Assembly: GCA_900763965.1 (NCBI GenBank)
Contig: CAAFMG010000107.1
Coordinates: forward strand, 1-21,143
DNA from: an uncultured Oscillospiraceae bacterium
GTDB lineage: Bacteria > Bacillota > Clostridia > Oscillospirales > Oscillospiraceae
Reading direction: 5' to 3'
DNA: 21,143 nucleotides
The position numbers and the translations under genes are program-made. The first letter of the stretch is position 1. Each line of letters begins with the position of its first letter. The notes under the pieces were generated by a model that saw only the letters and a program-made list of their open reading frames with translations, made no database searches and was not told the origin of the DNA. Of this stretch, positions 14,509 to 21,143 are shown one piece after another.

Positions 14509-14545
14509 AGGGTGGTGCGGGGTAACAGCCCTGTCCACCCTTTTT
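14509..14545 (+). terminator. Terminator/attenuator between lipoprotein and permease genes
   Basis: AGGGTGG (14509-14515) pairs with CCACCCT (14535-14541), with an inner GGG/CCC pairing, and is followed by TTTTT. It lies in the 74-base gap after the lipoprotein gene. Partial termination here would let the binding protein exceed the membrane subunits. Confidence 0.75.
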
Positions 14546-14565
14546 GCAAGTCATTGGAGAAAAGA

Positions 14566-15531
14566 ATGAGAAAGTACATTTGCAAACGCCTTATACAAAT
14601 GCTGCTTGTTTTGATGGTGGTGTCTGTGGTGTCCTTCTGCCTGATCAAGGCGGCGCCCGGTGACATTCTCATGTCCTACATCACACCCGATACCACACCG
14701 GAGGAGCTGGAACAGCTGAAGATCGATCTTGGCCTGGATCAATCCACTGCCCGTCAGTATCTTGCCTGGGCCGGAAATGTGCTGCATGGAAACTGGGGCT
14801 ATTCTGTGATCAACCACCAGAGCGTGCTGGATCAGATCCTGGATAAGCTGCCTGCCACTGCCGGCCTGATGGGCGCGTCCCTGGTGCTGTCGCTGCTGAT
14901 CGCCATTCCCCTGGGGCTGCTGTCCGGTGTCAAGAAAAACGGAGTTTTTGATAATATCGTCAGTTTTATCTCCTACATCGGCATTTCGATCCCCAACTTC
15001 TGGCTGGGAATTCTGCTGATCCTTCTTTTCTCCCTGAAGCTGGAATGGCTTCCGGCCTCCGGAATGCACAGCATCGGGGTGGAAACCTTTGCAGATCTGG
15101 TCAAGCATGCGATCCTGCCCATGATCGTTATCAGCAGCAGCAACATTGCCGTATTTACCCGCTATGTGCGCTCCAATACCATCAGCCAGATGGAGGAGGA
15201 CTATGTGCTCACCGCAATTTCCAAGGGCAGCTCCCCCACGGGAATCCTGTTTCGCCATGTGATGAAGAACTGCCTGCTTCCCATCATCACCCTGGTGGGC
15301 ATGAACCTGGTCAGCCTGGTAACGGGATCCTTTATCATCGAGTCGGTCTTTGGCTGGCCCGGACTGGGGACTTTGAGCCTTGCTGCCGTCAGCAGCCGGG
15401 ATTACCCGCTGATCATGGGCGTGACCATGCTTTCCTGCGTTGTGCTGATTGTGGGAATTTTCCTTTCGGATATTGTGTATACGCTGGTCGATCCCCGGAT
15501 CAAGTCGGCCGGAAAGGAGTGCTATGAATAG
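14566..15531 (+). CDS. ABC transporter permease (DppB/NikB type)
   Basis: This 321-residue protein has about six membrane helices. It starts MRKYICKRLIQMLLVLMVVS, typical of DppB, and has the conserved APGDIL segment and LGLDQS near residues 28-65. The EAA-type loop region is around DYVLTAISKGSSPTGILFRHVMKN, where the permease contacts the ATPases. The start is fixed by GGAGA about seven bases before the ATG at 14566; longer in-frame starts fall within the upstream terminator. Its stop overlaps the start of the second permease by eight bases. It forms a heterodimeric channel with the next gene product. Confidence 0.92.
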   Translation: MRKYICKRLIQMLLVLMVVSVVSFCLIKAAPGDILMSYITPDTTPEELEQLKIDLGLDQSTARQYLAWAGNVLHGNWGYSVINHQSVLDQILDKLPATAGLMGASLVLSLLIAIPLGLLSGVKKNGVFDNIVSFISYIGISIPNFWLGILLILLFSLKLEWLPASGMHSIGVETFADLVKHAILPMIVISSSNIAVFTRYVRSNTISQMEEDYVLTAISKGSSPTGILFRHVMKNCLLPIITLVGMNLVSLVTGSFIIESVFGWPGLGTLSLAAVSSRDYPLIMGVTMLSCVVLIVGIFLSDIVYTLVDPRIKSAGKECYE

Positions 15532-16450
15532 CTTGGCATCGGATACCTGCCTGGAGCAGGACAGCTTCGTCTTTTCCCCTGTAGAGGAAAAGGTGGAAAA
15601 AGCCTATTTTCAGCGGAGCTTTTGGAAAACCTTTTGCAGCGGCCTGCGGGCCAATAAGCTGGCGGTTTTGTGCATGGTGTTCCTGGTGATCATTGTGCTC
15701 GCCTCGTGCTGCGCCGGACTGTGCCCCTATGATCCCGATGCCACCAGCATGCGGGAGAAATTCCTGCTGCCCAGTGCCCAGCACTGGTTCGGTACGGATC
15801 ACATGGGCCGTGATTACTTCACCCGCTGTCTCTACGGCGGCCGGGTCTCCATCAGTGTGGGTATTTTCTCCATGGTGGTTTCCATTTTGATTGGCACACT
15901 GTATGGCAGCATCAGCGGATTTGCCGGGGGGAAAACGGATGCCTTTATGATGCGGGCACTGGATGTGATAATGTCCATTCCTTCCATGCTGCTGATCATC
16001 ATTATCAACAGCATGGTGCATACCAGTATGTTCACCCTGGTTTTGATCATTGGCGCCTTTTCCTGGATGGGAGTGGCGCGGATCGTCCGGGCGGAGACAT
16101 TGTCCGTCAAGGAGCGGGATTATGTCACAGCTGCCCGGAACCTGGGAGTGTCCGGCGGGGGCATTATCCTGCGCCATGTGATCCCCAATATCGGTGCGCC
16201 GATCATTGTGGCCAGTACCATCAATGTGGCCCGGGCGATTCTGATGGAAAGCTCCCTGAGCTACCTGGGCTTTGGTGTCCAGGTTCCCACGGCCTCTTGG
16301 GGCAGTATGCTGCAAAATGCCCAGTCCTACATTCTGGATCGGCCGCTGCTGGCAATTTACCCCGGTGTGCTCATTCTGCTCACGGTACTCAGCTTGAATT
16401 TCCTGGGGGATATCCTGAGAAACATTCTGGAACCCCGGTTGGTAAAATAG
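15524..16450 (+). CDS. ABC transporter permease (DppC/NikC type)
   Basis: This 308-residue protein has the OppC/DppC layout. An N-terminal cytoplasmic segment precedes a first helix (around 45-70, LAVLCMVFLVIIVLASCC). The conserved HWFGTDHMGRDYFTRCLYGGRVS follows, then further helices and the EAA loop ERDYVTAARNLGVSGGGIILRHVIPN. LSYLGFGVQVPTASWGSML near the C-terminus is a strong family signature. GGAAAGGAG precedes the ATG, which lies inside the end of the first permease gene, so the two are coupled. In-frame starts upstream of 15524 lie inside the first permease and are rejected. Confidence 0.93.
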   Translation: MNSLASDTCLEQDSFVFSPVEEKVEKAYFQRSFWKTFCSGLRANKLAVLCMVFLVIIVLASCCAGLCPYDPDATSMREKFLLPSAQHWFGTDHMGRDYFTRCLYGGRVSISVGIFSMVVSILIGTLYGSISGFAGGKTDAFMMRALDVIMSIPSMLLIIIINSMVHTSMFTLVLIIGAFSWMGVARIVRAETLSVKERDYVTAARNLGVSGGGIILRHVIPNIGAPIIVASTINVARAILMESSLSYLGFGVQVPTASWGSMLQNAQSYILDRPLLAIYPGVLILLTVLSLNFLGDILRNILEPRLVK

Positions 16451-16459
16451 GGGGCGCTT

Positions 16460-17473
16460 ATGGAACCATTGCTGAAAATTGAACACCTGTCCGTCCGCTT
16501 TCCTACCTATGCAGGGCAGGTGCAGGCGGTGCGGGATGTATCCTTCTGCCTGGAGCCGGGGGAGACCCTGGCCATTGTGGGAGAGAGCGGCTGCGGCAAA
16601 TCTGTCACGGCCCGGGCCATTATGGGCCTGACACAGCAGACCAAGGGCGTAGTCTCTCCGGAAAGCGCCATCTACTATGAAGGACGGAATATCCTGACCT
16701 ATTCCCAGAAGGAATGGCAGGACTACCGTGGCGGCGTGTGCGGCATCGTTTTCCAGGATGCCCTGACGAGCCTGAATCCCACCATGAAGGTGGGACGGCA
16801 GATCGCAGAAAACATCACCAATCACAAGAAGGTTTCCTCTGCACAGGCGTGGCAGGAGGCCATTGGACTCTTAAAGGCGGTGGGCATTTCCCAGCCGGAA
16901 AAACGCTGCCACCAGTACCCCCATGCCTTTTCCGGCGGAATGCGCCAGCGGGTGATGATCGCCCTGGCACTGGCCTGCCAGCCCAAGCTCCTGATCGCAG
17001 ATGAGCCCACCACGGCACTGGATGTGACCACCCAGGCCCAGATCCTGGACATCCTCAAGCAGCTTCAGAAGGAGCTGGGAATGTCCATCGTGCTCATTAC
17101 CCACGATTTGGGGGTTGTGGCAGGGATGGCAGCCCGGGTGTTGGTGATGTACGGCGGGCAGATCGTGGAGGAAGGTACCGCCGATGAGCTGTTTATGCAC
17201 ACAAAGCACCCCTATACACGGGCGCTTCTGAAATCCGCCCCCCGCATGGATCTTGCCTGCGGGCAGGAACTGGTGTCCATTGAGGGGAATCCGCCCATGC
17301 TGATCGATCCGCCTGCGGGCTGCCCCTTTGCGCCCAGGTGCAAATACTGTATGAATATCTGCAAACGTCAGCAGCCTGTGCAGTTCGCCTTTGGAGATAC
17401 CCATAAGGCATCCTGCTGGCTGTATCACCCGGATGCGCCCAAAGTCGATTTGAAGGAGGCGGTGAACCTGTGA
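16460..17473 (+). CDS. ABC transporter ATP-binding protein (DppD/NikD type)
   Basis: This 337-residue ATPase has Walker A GESGCGKS (41-48), a Q-loop near FQD (98-100), signature FSGGMRQRV (157-165), Walker B LLIADEP (177-183) and a switch His in LITHDLG (212-218). The C-terminal oligopeptide-transporter domain carries CPFAPRCKYCMNIC (Cys288, 294, 297, 301), the cysteine-rich motif of DppD/DppF-type ATPases that can hold an Fe-S cluster. It drives the importer together with the following ATPase. Ten bases separate it from the second permease, and it overlaps the next gene by four bases. Confidence 0.94.
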   Translation: MEPLLKIEHLSVRFPTYAGQVQAVRDVSFCLEPGETLAIVGESGCGKSVTARAIMGLTQQTKGVVSPESAIYYEGRNILTYSQKEWQDYRGGVCGIVFQDALTSLNPTMKVGRQIAENITNHKKVSSAQAWQEAIGLLKAVGISQPEKRCHQYPHAFSGGMRQRVMIALALACQPKLLIADEPTTALDVTTQAQILDILKQLQKELGMSIVLITHDLGVVAGMAARVLVMYGGQIVEEGTADELFMHTKHPYTRALLKSAPRMDLACGQELVSIEGNPPMLIDPPAGCPFAPRCKYCMNICKRQQPVQFAFGDTHKASCWLYHPDAPKVDLKEAVNL

Positions 17474-18456
17474 TCCAAGAGACGAACCCTGTTTTGGAAG
17501 TCCGCCATTTGAAAAAATACTTTCCCGCAGGTCAGGGCAAGGTGCTAAAAGCGGTGGATGATGTGAGCTTCTGCATCTATGCAGGAGAGACCCTGGGACT
17601 GGTGGGAGAGAGCGGCTGCGGAAAAACCACCTGCGGCCGCACCTGCGCCGGACTGTACGGGAAGACCGACGGACAGGTGCTGTTCCGGGGCAAGGATGTC
17701 CATGGCATGAGCCGCAAGGAATACCGGGATTTCACCTGCCGGATGCAGACGATCTTTCAGGATCCCTATTCTTCCCTGGATCCCAAGATGAAGGTGCTGG
17801 ACATTGTTGCCGAGGGCCTGCGGACCCACAGGCTGTGCGCCAACGCCAAGGAACAGGAGCAGCGGGTCTACGAACTGCTTGCCCAGGTGGGCCTGAGCAA
17901 GGAACACGCCAACCGCTATGTCCATGAGTTCTCCGGCGGACAGCGCCAGCGGGTGGGCATCGCCCGGGCTTTGGCAGTGGAGCCTGAGTTCATCGTCTGC
18001 GATGAACCCATCTCTGCTCTGGATGTAAGCATCCAGGCCCAGGTGATGAATCTGCTGAAGCGGCTGCAGCGAGAGAAAAAACTGACGTACCTGTTTATTG
18101 CCCACGACCTTTCCATGATCAAGCATATTTCTGACCGGGTGGCGGTGATGTACCTGGGCGCATTGGTGGAGCTGGCTCCCACCCAGGAGCTGTATCAGAA
18201 CCCCAGGCATCCGTATACGGTGGCCCTGCTCTCTGCGGACCCCATTGCCAATCCGGAATTGGAGCGCACCCGGCAGCGGATCCTTCTGGAGGGAGACGCC
18301 CCCAGTCCGATCTCCCTGCCGGAGGGATGCCGCTTCTGCGGCCGCTGCCGGAAAGCGACCCAGGAGTGCAGGACTTGCAGACCGGAAATGAAAGAGGTGG
18401 CACCGGGCCACTTCGTCGCCTGCTTCCACCCGGAGGAGCCGGGAGAAGCCAGGTAG
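17470..18456 (+). CDS. ABC transporter ATP-binding protein (DppF/NikE type)
   Basis: This 328-residue ATPase starts at a GTG that overlaps the upstream TGA (GTGA). AAGGAGG about nine bases before it confirms this start. Walker A GESGCGKT (46-53), signature FSGGQRQRV (154-162), Walker B FIVCDEP (174-180) and HDLS (212-215) are intact. The C-terminal domain has CRFCGRC (Cys287, 290, 293), then Cys300 and Cys303. The extra CxxC spacing differs from the usual CxFxxRC pattern. It closes the five-gene importer. The next gene follows after an 81-base gap holding a hairpin. Confidence 0.94.
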   Translation: MIQETNPVLEVRHLKKYFPAGQGKVLKAVDDVSFCIYAGETLGLVGESGCGKTTCGRTCAGLYGKTDGQVLFRGKDVHGMSRKEYRDFTCRMQTIFQDPYSSLDPKMKVLDIVAEGLRTHRLCANAKEQEQRVYELLAQVGLSKEHANRYVHEFSGGQRQRVGIARALAVEPEFIVCDEPISALDVSIQAQVMNLLKRLQREKKLTYLFIAHDLSMIKHISDRVAVMYLGALVELAPTQELYQNPRHPYTVALLSADPIANPELERTRQRILLEGDAPSPISLPEGCRFCGRCRKATQECRTCRPEMKEVAPGHFVACFHPEEPGEAR

Positions 18457-18487
18457 CCCCAGACGACAGTACATACGGATCTTTCAG

Positions 18488-18507
18488 GCGGATCGCTCCC
18501 GATCCGC
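18488..18507 (+). other. Intercistronic hairpin
   Basis: GCGGATCG (18488-18495) and CGATCCGC (18500-18507) form a perfect 8-bp stem with a CTCC loop between the second ATPase gene and the flavin-protein gene. No T-run follows, so it is more likely an mRNA processing or stability element than a terminator. Confidence 0.5.
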
Positions 18508-18537
18508 ACCTGATCACACAGTAAAGGAGTAAAACAC

Positions 18538-19383
18538 ATGGCAAGAACACTGATTGTATACGATGACGGCAGCCAATTGCTGGAAAAGGCGGCGGATGTG
18601 GCCGGCTGCTTTGCATCCCTGGTCAAATGTGTACCGGCATCCCAGGCAGAACGGCTGGATGCGTACCGGAACCTGGTGCTGGTATGCAACGCGGCAGGAG
18701 CTTCCCAGACCCTGCTGGCAGTGGCAGCGCAGGCAAAGGAGCACCGGACAGGGCTTCTGACGGTGGGCAGCGGCGCGGGCTGCCGGGAAGACATTGAGGC
18801 CGCCCTGGGTCATCCGCTGATTTGCAGCGCCGGATTGGAAACCGGCTGGCTGGAGGCAGACGGATACTGCGATGGGCTGCTTTGCGCGCTGCACGGCGTC
18901 CTGTCTGCGGTGGATGGCCCTGTCAAGACCCTGCCCAGAGAGGAGCTGAAGGCCCGGATTGATGCCTTCGTCCTGCGCCACGATGCCTGCGCTCTGGCTT
19001 GCGCATCCGACGGCTTCGTTCGCAATACCGCCCTGGATTTCCGCTATATGGACGGCAATTTCTACATTGTGTCCGAGGGCGGACAGAAATTCCAGGCCAT
19101 CCTGCGGGATCCCAAGGTGAGCCTGCTGATCTATGACAGCCCGAAGCAGGGCGGAAATGTGACAAGCGTCCAGGTGGCGGGCCGTGCCTATCGGGTCCCC
19201 ATGTGGTCGGATGAATATGTGCAGATTCTGGAAAAGACCTGGGGCAATGTACAGATCCGCAGAAATTCCCTGGTTCGGCTCAATGTGCTGAAGATCATTC
19301 CTGATCGGATGGAGTATTTCAGCTATACCCTGAAACCTTTGGATGTGGATCTGAAGCAAACCTACATCCCGGATCATGTGTAA
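18538..19383 (+). CDS. Flavodoxin-like / pyridoxamine-phosphate-oxidase-like flavin protein
   Basis: This 281-residue protein appears to have two parts. The N-terminal ~130 residues begin ARTLIVYDD with alternating strands and helices, like a flavodoxin or NAD(P)H:quinone-reductase fold. Its phosphate-loop consensus is degenerate, with GSQLLEKAAD after the first strand. Residues ~136-270 resemble the FMN-binding split barrel of pyridoxamine-phosphate-oxidase-type proteins, with DFRYMDGNFYIVSEGGQKFQ, then DPKVSLLIYD and a C-terminal FSYTLKPLDVD. The catalysed reaction is unknown; a role in electron transfer or in processing the imported compound is inferred from the operon. AAAGGAG sets the start, and it overlaps the next gene by eight bases. 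Confidence 0.65.
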   Translation: MARTLIVYDDGSQLLEKAADVAGCFASLVKCVPASQAERLDAYRNLVLVCNAAGASQTLLAVAAQAKEHRTGLLTVGSGAGCREDIEAALGHPLICSAGLETGWLEADGYCDGLLCALHGVLSAVDGPVKTLPREELKARIDAFVLRHDACALACASDGFVRNTALDFRYMDGNFYIVSEGGQKFQAILRDPKVSLLIYDSPKQGGNVTSVQVAGRAYRVPMWSDEYVQILEKTWGNVQIRRNSLVRLNVLKIIPDRMEYFSYTLKPLDVDLKQTYIPDHV

Positions 19384-20503
19384 AGGGGGCGGTTTTATAA
19401 AGCAGCTGTTGACACCGATCAAAATCGGCTCCCTGGAACTGAAAAACCGGATCGTAATGGCGCCAACCTCCATGGGCCTTCCCTGGGAGGAAAAGCGGGA
19501 GTATCTGGGTCGGATCGCTGACGGCGGTGCGGCACTGATCTACCTGGGAGACATGGGGGTGGAACCGCCCATTTTCAGCGTGGATTGCTCTCTGTTTACG
19601 CCGGAGGGGAGAGAACACCTGGCCAGCATCGTAGACCGGATCCACCGGGGCGGAGCCAAAGTGGGTGCCCAGCTTTATCTGTGGGACTATGACATGGCGC
19701 AGCTGTGCCAGATGATCCGGCAGGGATGCAGCCGCAGCGAACGGGAATCCTTCAAAAAGGATCATGTGGATGAATATGTGACTCAGATGCCTCTGGAACG
19801 GATTCAGGAGATTCTGGATCATTTTGAGCAGGCAGCATCGGTGGTAGAGACACTGGGCTTTGATATGATCCAGGTGCTGGGCGGACACATCCTGAACAGC
19901 TTTTCCTCCGGCTATCTGAATCACCGGGAGGATGCCTACGGCGGCGATACCAAACGCCGGGCACAGTTTGCATCCCAGGTGGTCCGGGCCGTGGGCAGAG
20001 GGGCACCGGATCTGCCCATTGAATATAAGCTGTCTGTGCATGATGACAGCATCCCCTGCGGAGACGGTGCGCCGGATATTTCCGAGATGGAGATTTTTGT
20101 TCCCGAGCTGGAGGCTGCGGGTGTGGATGCGTTCCAGGCGGCTTTCAGCAACCGGCAAAACATCATGGATACCGTCCCGGCAAAGAACCATCCCACCTTC
20201 CGGGGAGAGGGCTGCTTCCTGTTCGTGTCGGATCAGGTCAAGCGGTTCACCAGGCTTCCTGTCAGCTGCGCAGGCAAGTTCTCGGATCCTCAGTTGGTAG
20301 AGGAGCTGATCTGCTCCGGCCGGCTGGATTATGTGGGAATGTCCCGGCAGCTGGTGGCAGACCCCTGCTGGGTAAACAAGGTGGCCCAGGGTCGGGAGGA
20401 GGATATCCGTAAGTGCCTGTTCTGCAACGCAGGCTGCCTGGGCAGTCTGCTCAGCCACAAGCCCTTTTACTGTGTCCTGGATGGCAGGCAGACCGAAGGG
20501 TAG
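19376..20503 (+). CDS. NADH:flavin oxidoreductase, Old Yellow Enzyme family, with [4Fe-4S] motif
   Basis: This 375-residue FMN TIM-barrel protein contains LLTPIKIGSLELKNRIVMAP at the N-terminus and GGHILNSF...YLNHREDAYGGDTKRRAQF in the middle, as in 2,4-dienoyl-CoA-reductase-like enzymes. CLFCNAGC plus Cys366 (Cys347, 350, 354, 366) has the CxxCxxxCx11C spacing of their [4Fe-4S] site. The protein stops nine residues after the last cysteine, so the FAD/NAD(P)H domain of the large enzymes is missing and electrons must come from another protein. The start is uncertain: the ATG at 19376 overlaps the previous gene with no ribosome site. The AGGGGG at 19384-19389 is instead well placed before an ATA codon at 19397. 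It is the last gene of the cluster. Confidence 0.85.
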   Translation: MCKGGGFIKQLLTPIKIGSLELKNRIVMAPTSMGLPWEEKREYLGRIADGGAALIYLGDMGVEPPIFSVDCSLFTPEGREHLASIVDRIHRGGAKVGAQLYLWDYDMAQLCQMIRQGCSRSERESFKKDHVDEYVTQMPLERIQEILDHFEQAASVVETLGFDMIQVLGGHILNSFSSGYLNHREDAYGGDTKRRAQFASQVVRAVGRGAPDLPIEYKLSVHDDSIPCGDGAPDISEMEIFVPELEAAGVDAFQAAFSNRQNIMDTVPAKNHPTFRGEGCFLFVSDQVKRFTRLPVSCAGKFSDPQLVEELICSGRLDYVGMSRQLVADPCWVNKVAQGREEDIRKCLFCNAGCLGSLLSHKPFYCVLDGRQTEG

Positions 20504-20542
20504 ACCGGCACACGGACAGGTCACATAGTCTTTGCTGCAAAT

Positions 20543-20578
20543 AAAAACGCCCGGCGGGAAGGATCCTGCCGGGCGTTT
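20543..20578. terminator. Bidirectional terminator ending the nitrogenase-like cluster
   Basis: AAACGCCCGGC (20545-20555) and GCCGGGCGTTT (20568-20578) form a perfect 11-bp stem with a 12-base loop. The minus strand has a stronger T-run (TTTTTAT), so it also serves the convergent gene at 20606. Confidence 0.85.
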
Positions 20579-20605
20579 GATGTTCTTTGATTGTGTGGCG
20601 GTGGC

Positions 20606-21142
20606 TTAATTGTGGTTGTCCATGATCAGCATATTCAGGGACTGCCAGCGCTTCCAGTCCTGAGAGCTGGACAGAAGCTGCTGCTTCAGATCGTCGTTGG
20701 GCTCCAGGGGGGTCAGGGAGACCAGACACTTGTAGGCGCAGGGGAAGTAGCCCATGCTGGAAATGCCGCACAGCAGACCCTCGGTGGTGTTGCGGTAGTC
20801 CAGAGGATTGTAGATGTAGATCAGATCCTCGGCAAAGGTGTTGAACTGATTGGCAAAGGAGAACCGGATCAGCATACCGCTGTAGGCAACGCTGCCCTTG
20901 TAGAATACCTCCCGGCCATGTCCGCTGCCGCCCAATTCGCCCACAGCCAGGGAAGCACCGTAGCAGTTTTCGCACTGGGGCTCGGCATCAATGTGGATCA
21001 CACCGCCCTTGAGACGGCGGCATCTGCCGTCGTAAAAGTAGAAGTAAAGCTCCGTTGCCTGGAAGAAGGGGCTCTGCTCCGTGTTGTCCGGCAGGGGGGT
21101 GGTGGCGATTTTCCGGGGACAGGCATCCAGAAGCTGCCGGAT
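20606..21142 (-). CDS. Unrecognised protein, 5' end beyond the window
   Basis: The minus-strand frame is open from the window edge to a TAA at 20608-20606, giving 178 visible residues without the start. A GTG at 21001 is internal, since sensible protein continues upstream (ATELYFYFYDGRCRRLKGG). The sequence contains FYFYDGRCRR, EPQCENCYGA, VFYKGSVAYSGMLIRFSF and IYIYNPLDYRNTTEG, is rich in aromatic residues and Cys, and has no obvious membrane segment. I do not recognise a family. Codon use matches the neighbouring chromosomal genes. It converges on the oxidoreductase gene and shares its terminator. Confidence 0.65.
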   Translation of the reverse strand: MRQLLDACPRKIATTPLPDNTEQSPFFQATELYFYFYDGRCRRLKGGVIHIDAEPQCENCYGASLAVGELGGSGHGREVFYKGSVAYSGMLIRFSFANQFNTFAEDLIYIYNPLDYRNTTEGLLCGISSMGYFPCAYKCLVSLTPLEPNDDLKQQLLSSSQDWKRWQSLNMLIMDNHN

Positions 21143-21143
21143 G

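Noticed and set aside
1..21143. CRISPR arrays, tRNA or rRNA genes
   Set aside because: No regularly spaced repeats, cloverleaf-like sequence or rRNA segments were noticed on reading; short RNAs could still be missed by eye.

Overview
The window looks like chromosome from an anaerobic, endospore-forming, moderately GC-rich Firmicute, most likely a Clostridia/Oscillospirales-type gut bacterium (inferred from codon use and gene content). It carries a SpoIVB sporulation peptidase, an ISC-type Fe-S assembly operon ending in an Rrf2 regulator, oxygen-sensitive Fe-S and radical-SAM enzymes, and strong AGGAGG-type ribosome sites.

Left part (1-5100). A DUF975 membrane protein (178-1170, +) converges on a minus-strand operon nifS-nifU-rrf2 (3321 to 1259). 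That operon has a near-consensus sigma-A promoter and a palindrome at its start site that suits autoregulation by the Rrf2 protein. A free methionine-(R)-sulfoxide reductase (3422-3877, -) and the spore protease SpoIVB (4096-5058, +) follow.

Small insertion (about 5059-6528). An AT-richer cassette holds a YhcG-type PD-(D/E)XK nuclease gene and a DUF6440 gene, both on the minus strand. The last ~122 bp of spoIVB appear twice, once as the intact gene end (4937-5058) and once as an orphan copy (6529-6652) with mainly synonymous differences plus a frameshift. The cassette therefore lies between two diverged copies of the 3' end of a conserved gene.

Main attraction (6809-20503, +). A Crp/Fnr-like regulator is followed by a long co-directional cluster: NifB-like radical SAM enzyme, NifD-like, NifK-like, NifH-like, a stand-alone NifX/NafY-type domain protein, a complete Opp/Dpp/Nik-type ABC importer (lipoprotein, two permeases, two ATPases), a two-domain flavin-binding split-barrel protein and an Old-Yellow-Enzyme-family oxidoreductase with a [4Fe-4S] motif. 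NifH and NifB keep their cluster ligands. NifD/K keep all six P-cluster-type cysteines and the cofactor cysteine. In NifD, the residues matching Azotobacter His442, Gln191, His195 and Arg96 are Asn, Trp, Phe and Ser, and there is no NifE/NifN in the window. The cluster is best read as a nitrogenase-like reductase, probably using a NifB-derived [Fe-S-C] cofactor directly, that acts on something other than N2. An imported organic or metal-chelate compound is a reasonable guess for the substrate. Methylthio-alkane reductase and CfbCD are known precedents for nitrogenase-like enzymes with other jobs; the substrate here is unknown.

Right end. A strong hairpin closes the cluster, and an unrecognised minus-strand gene runs off the window.
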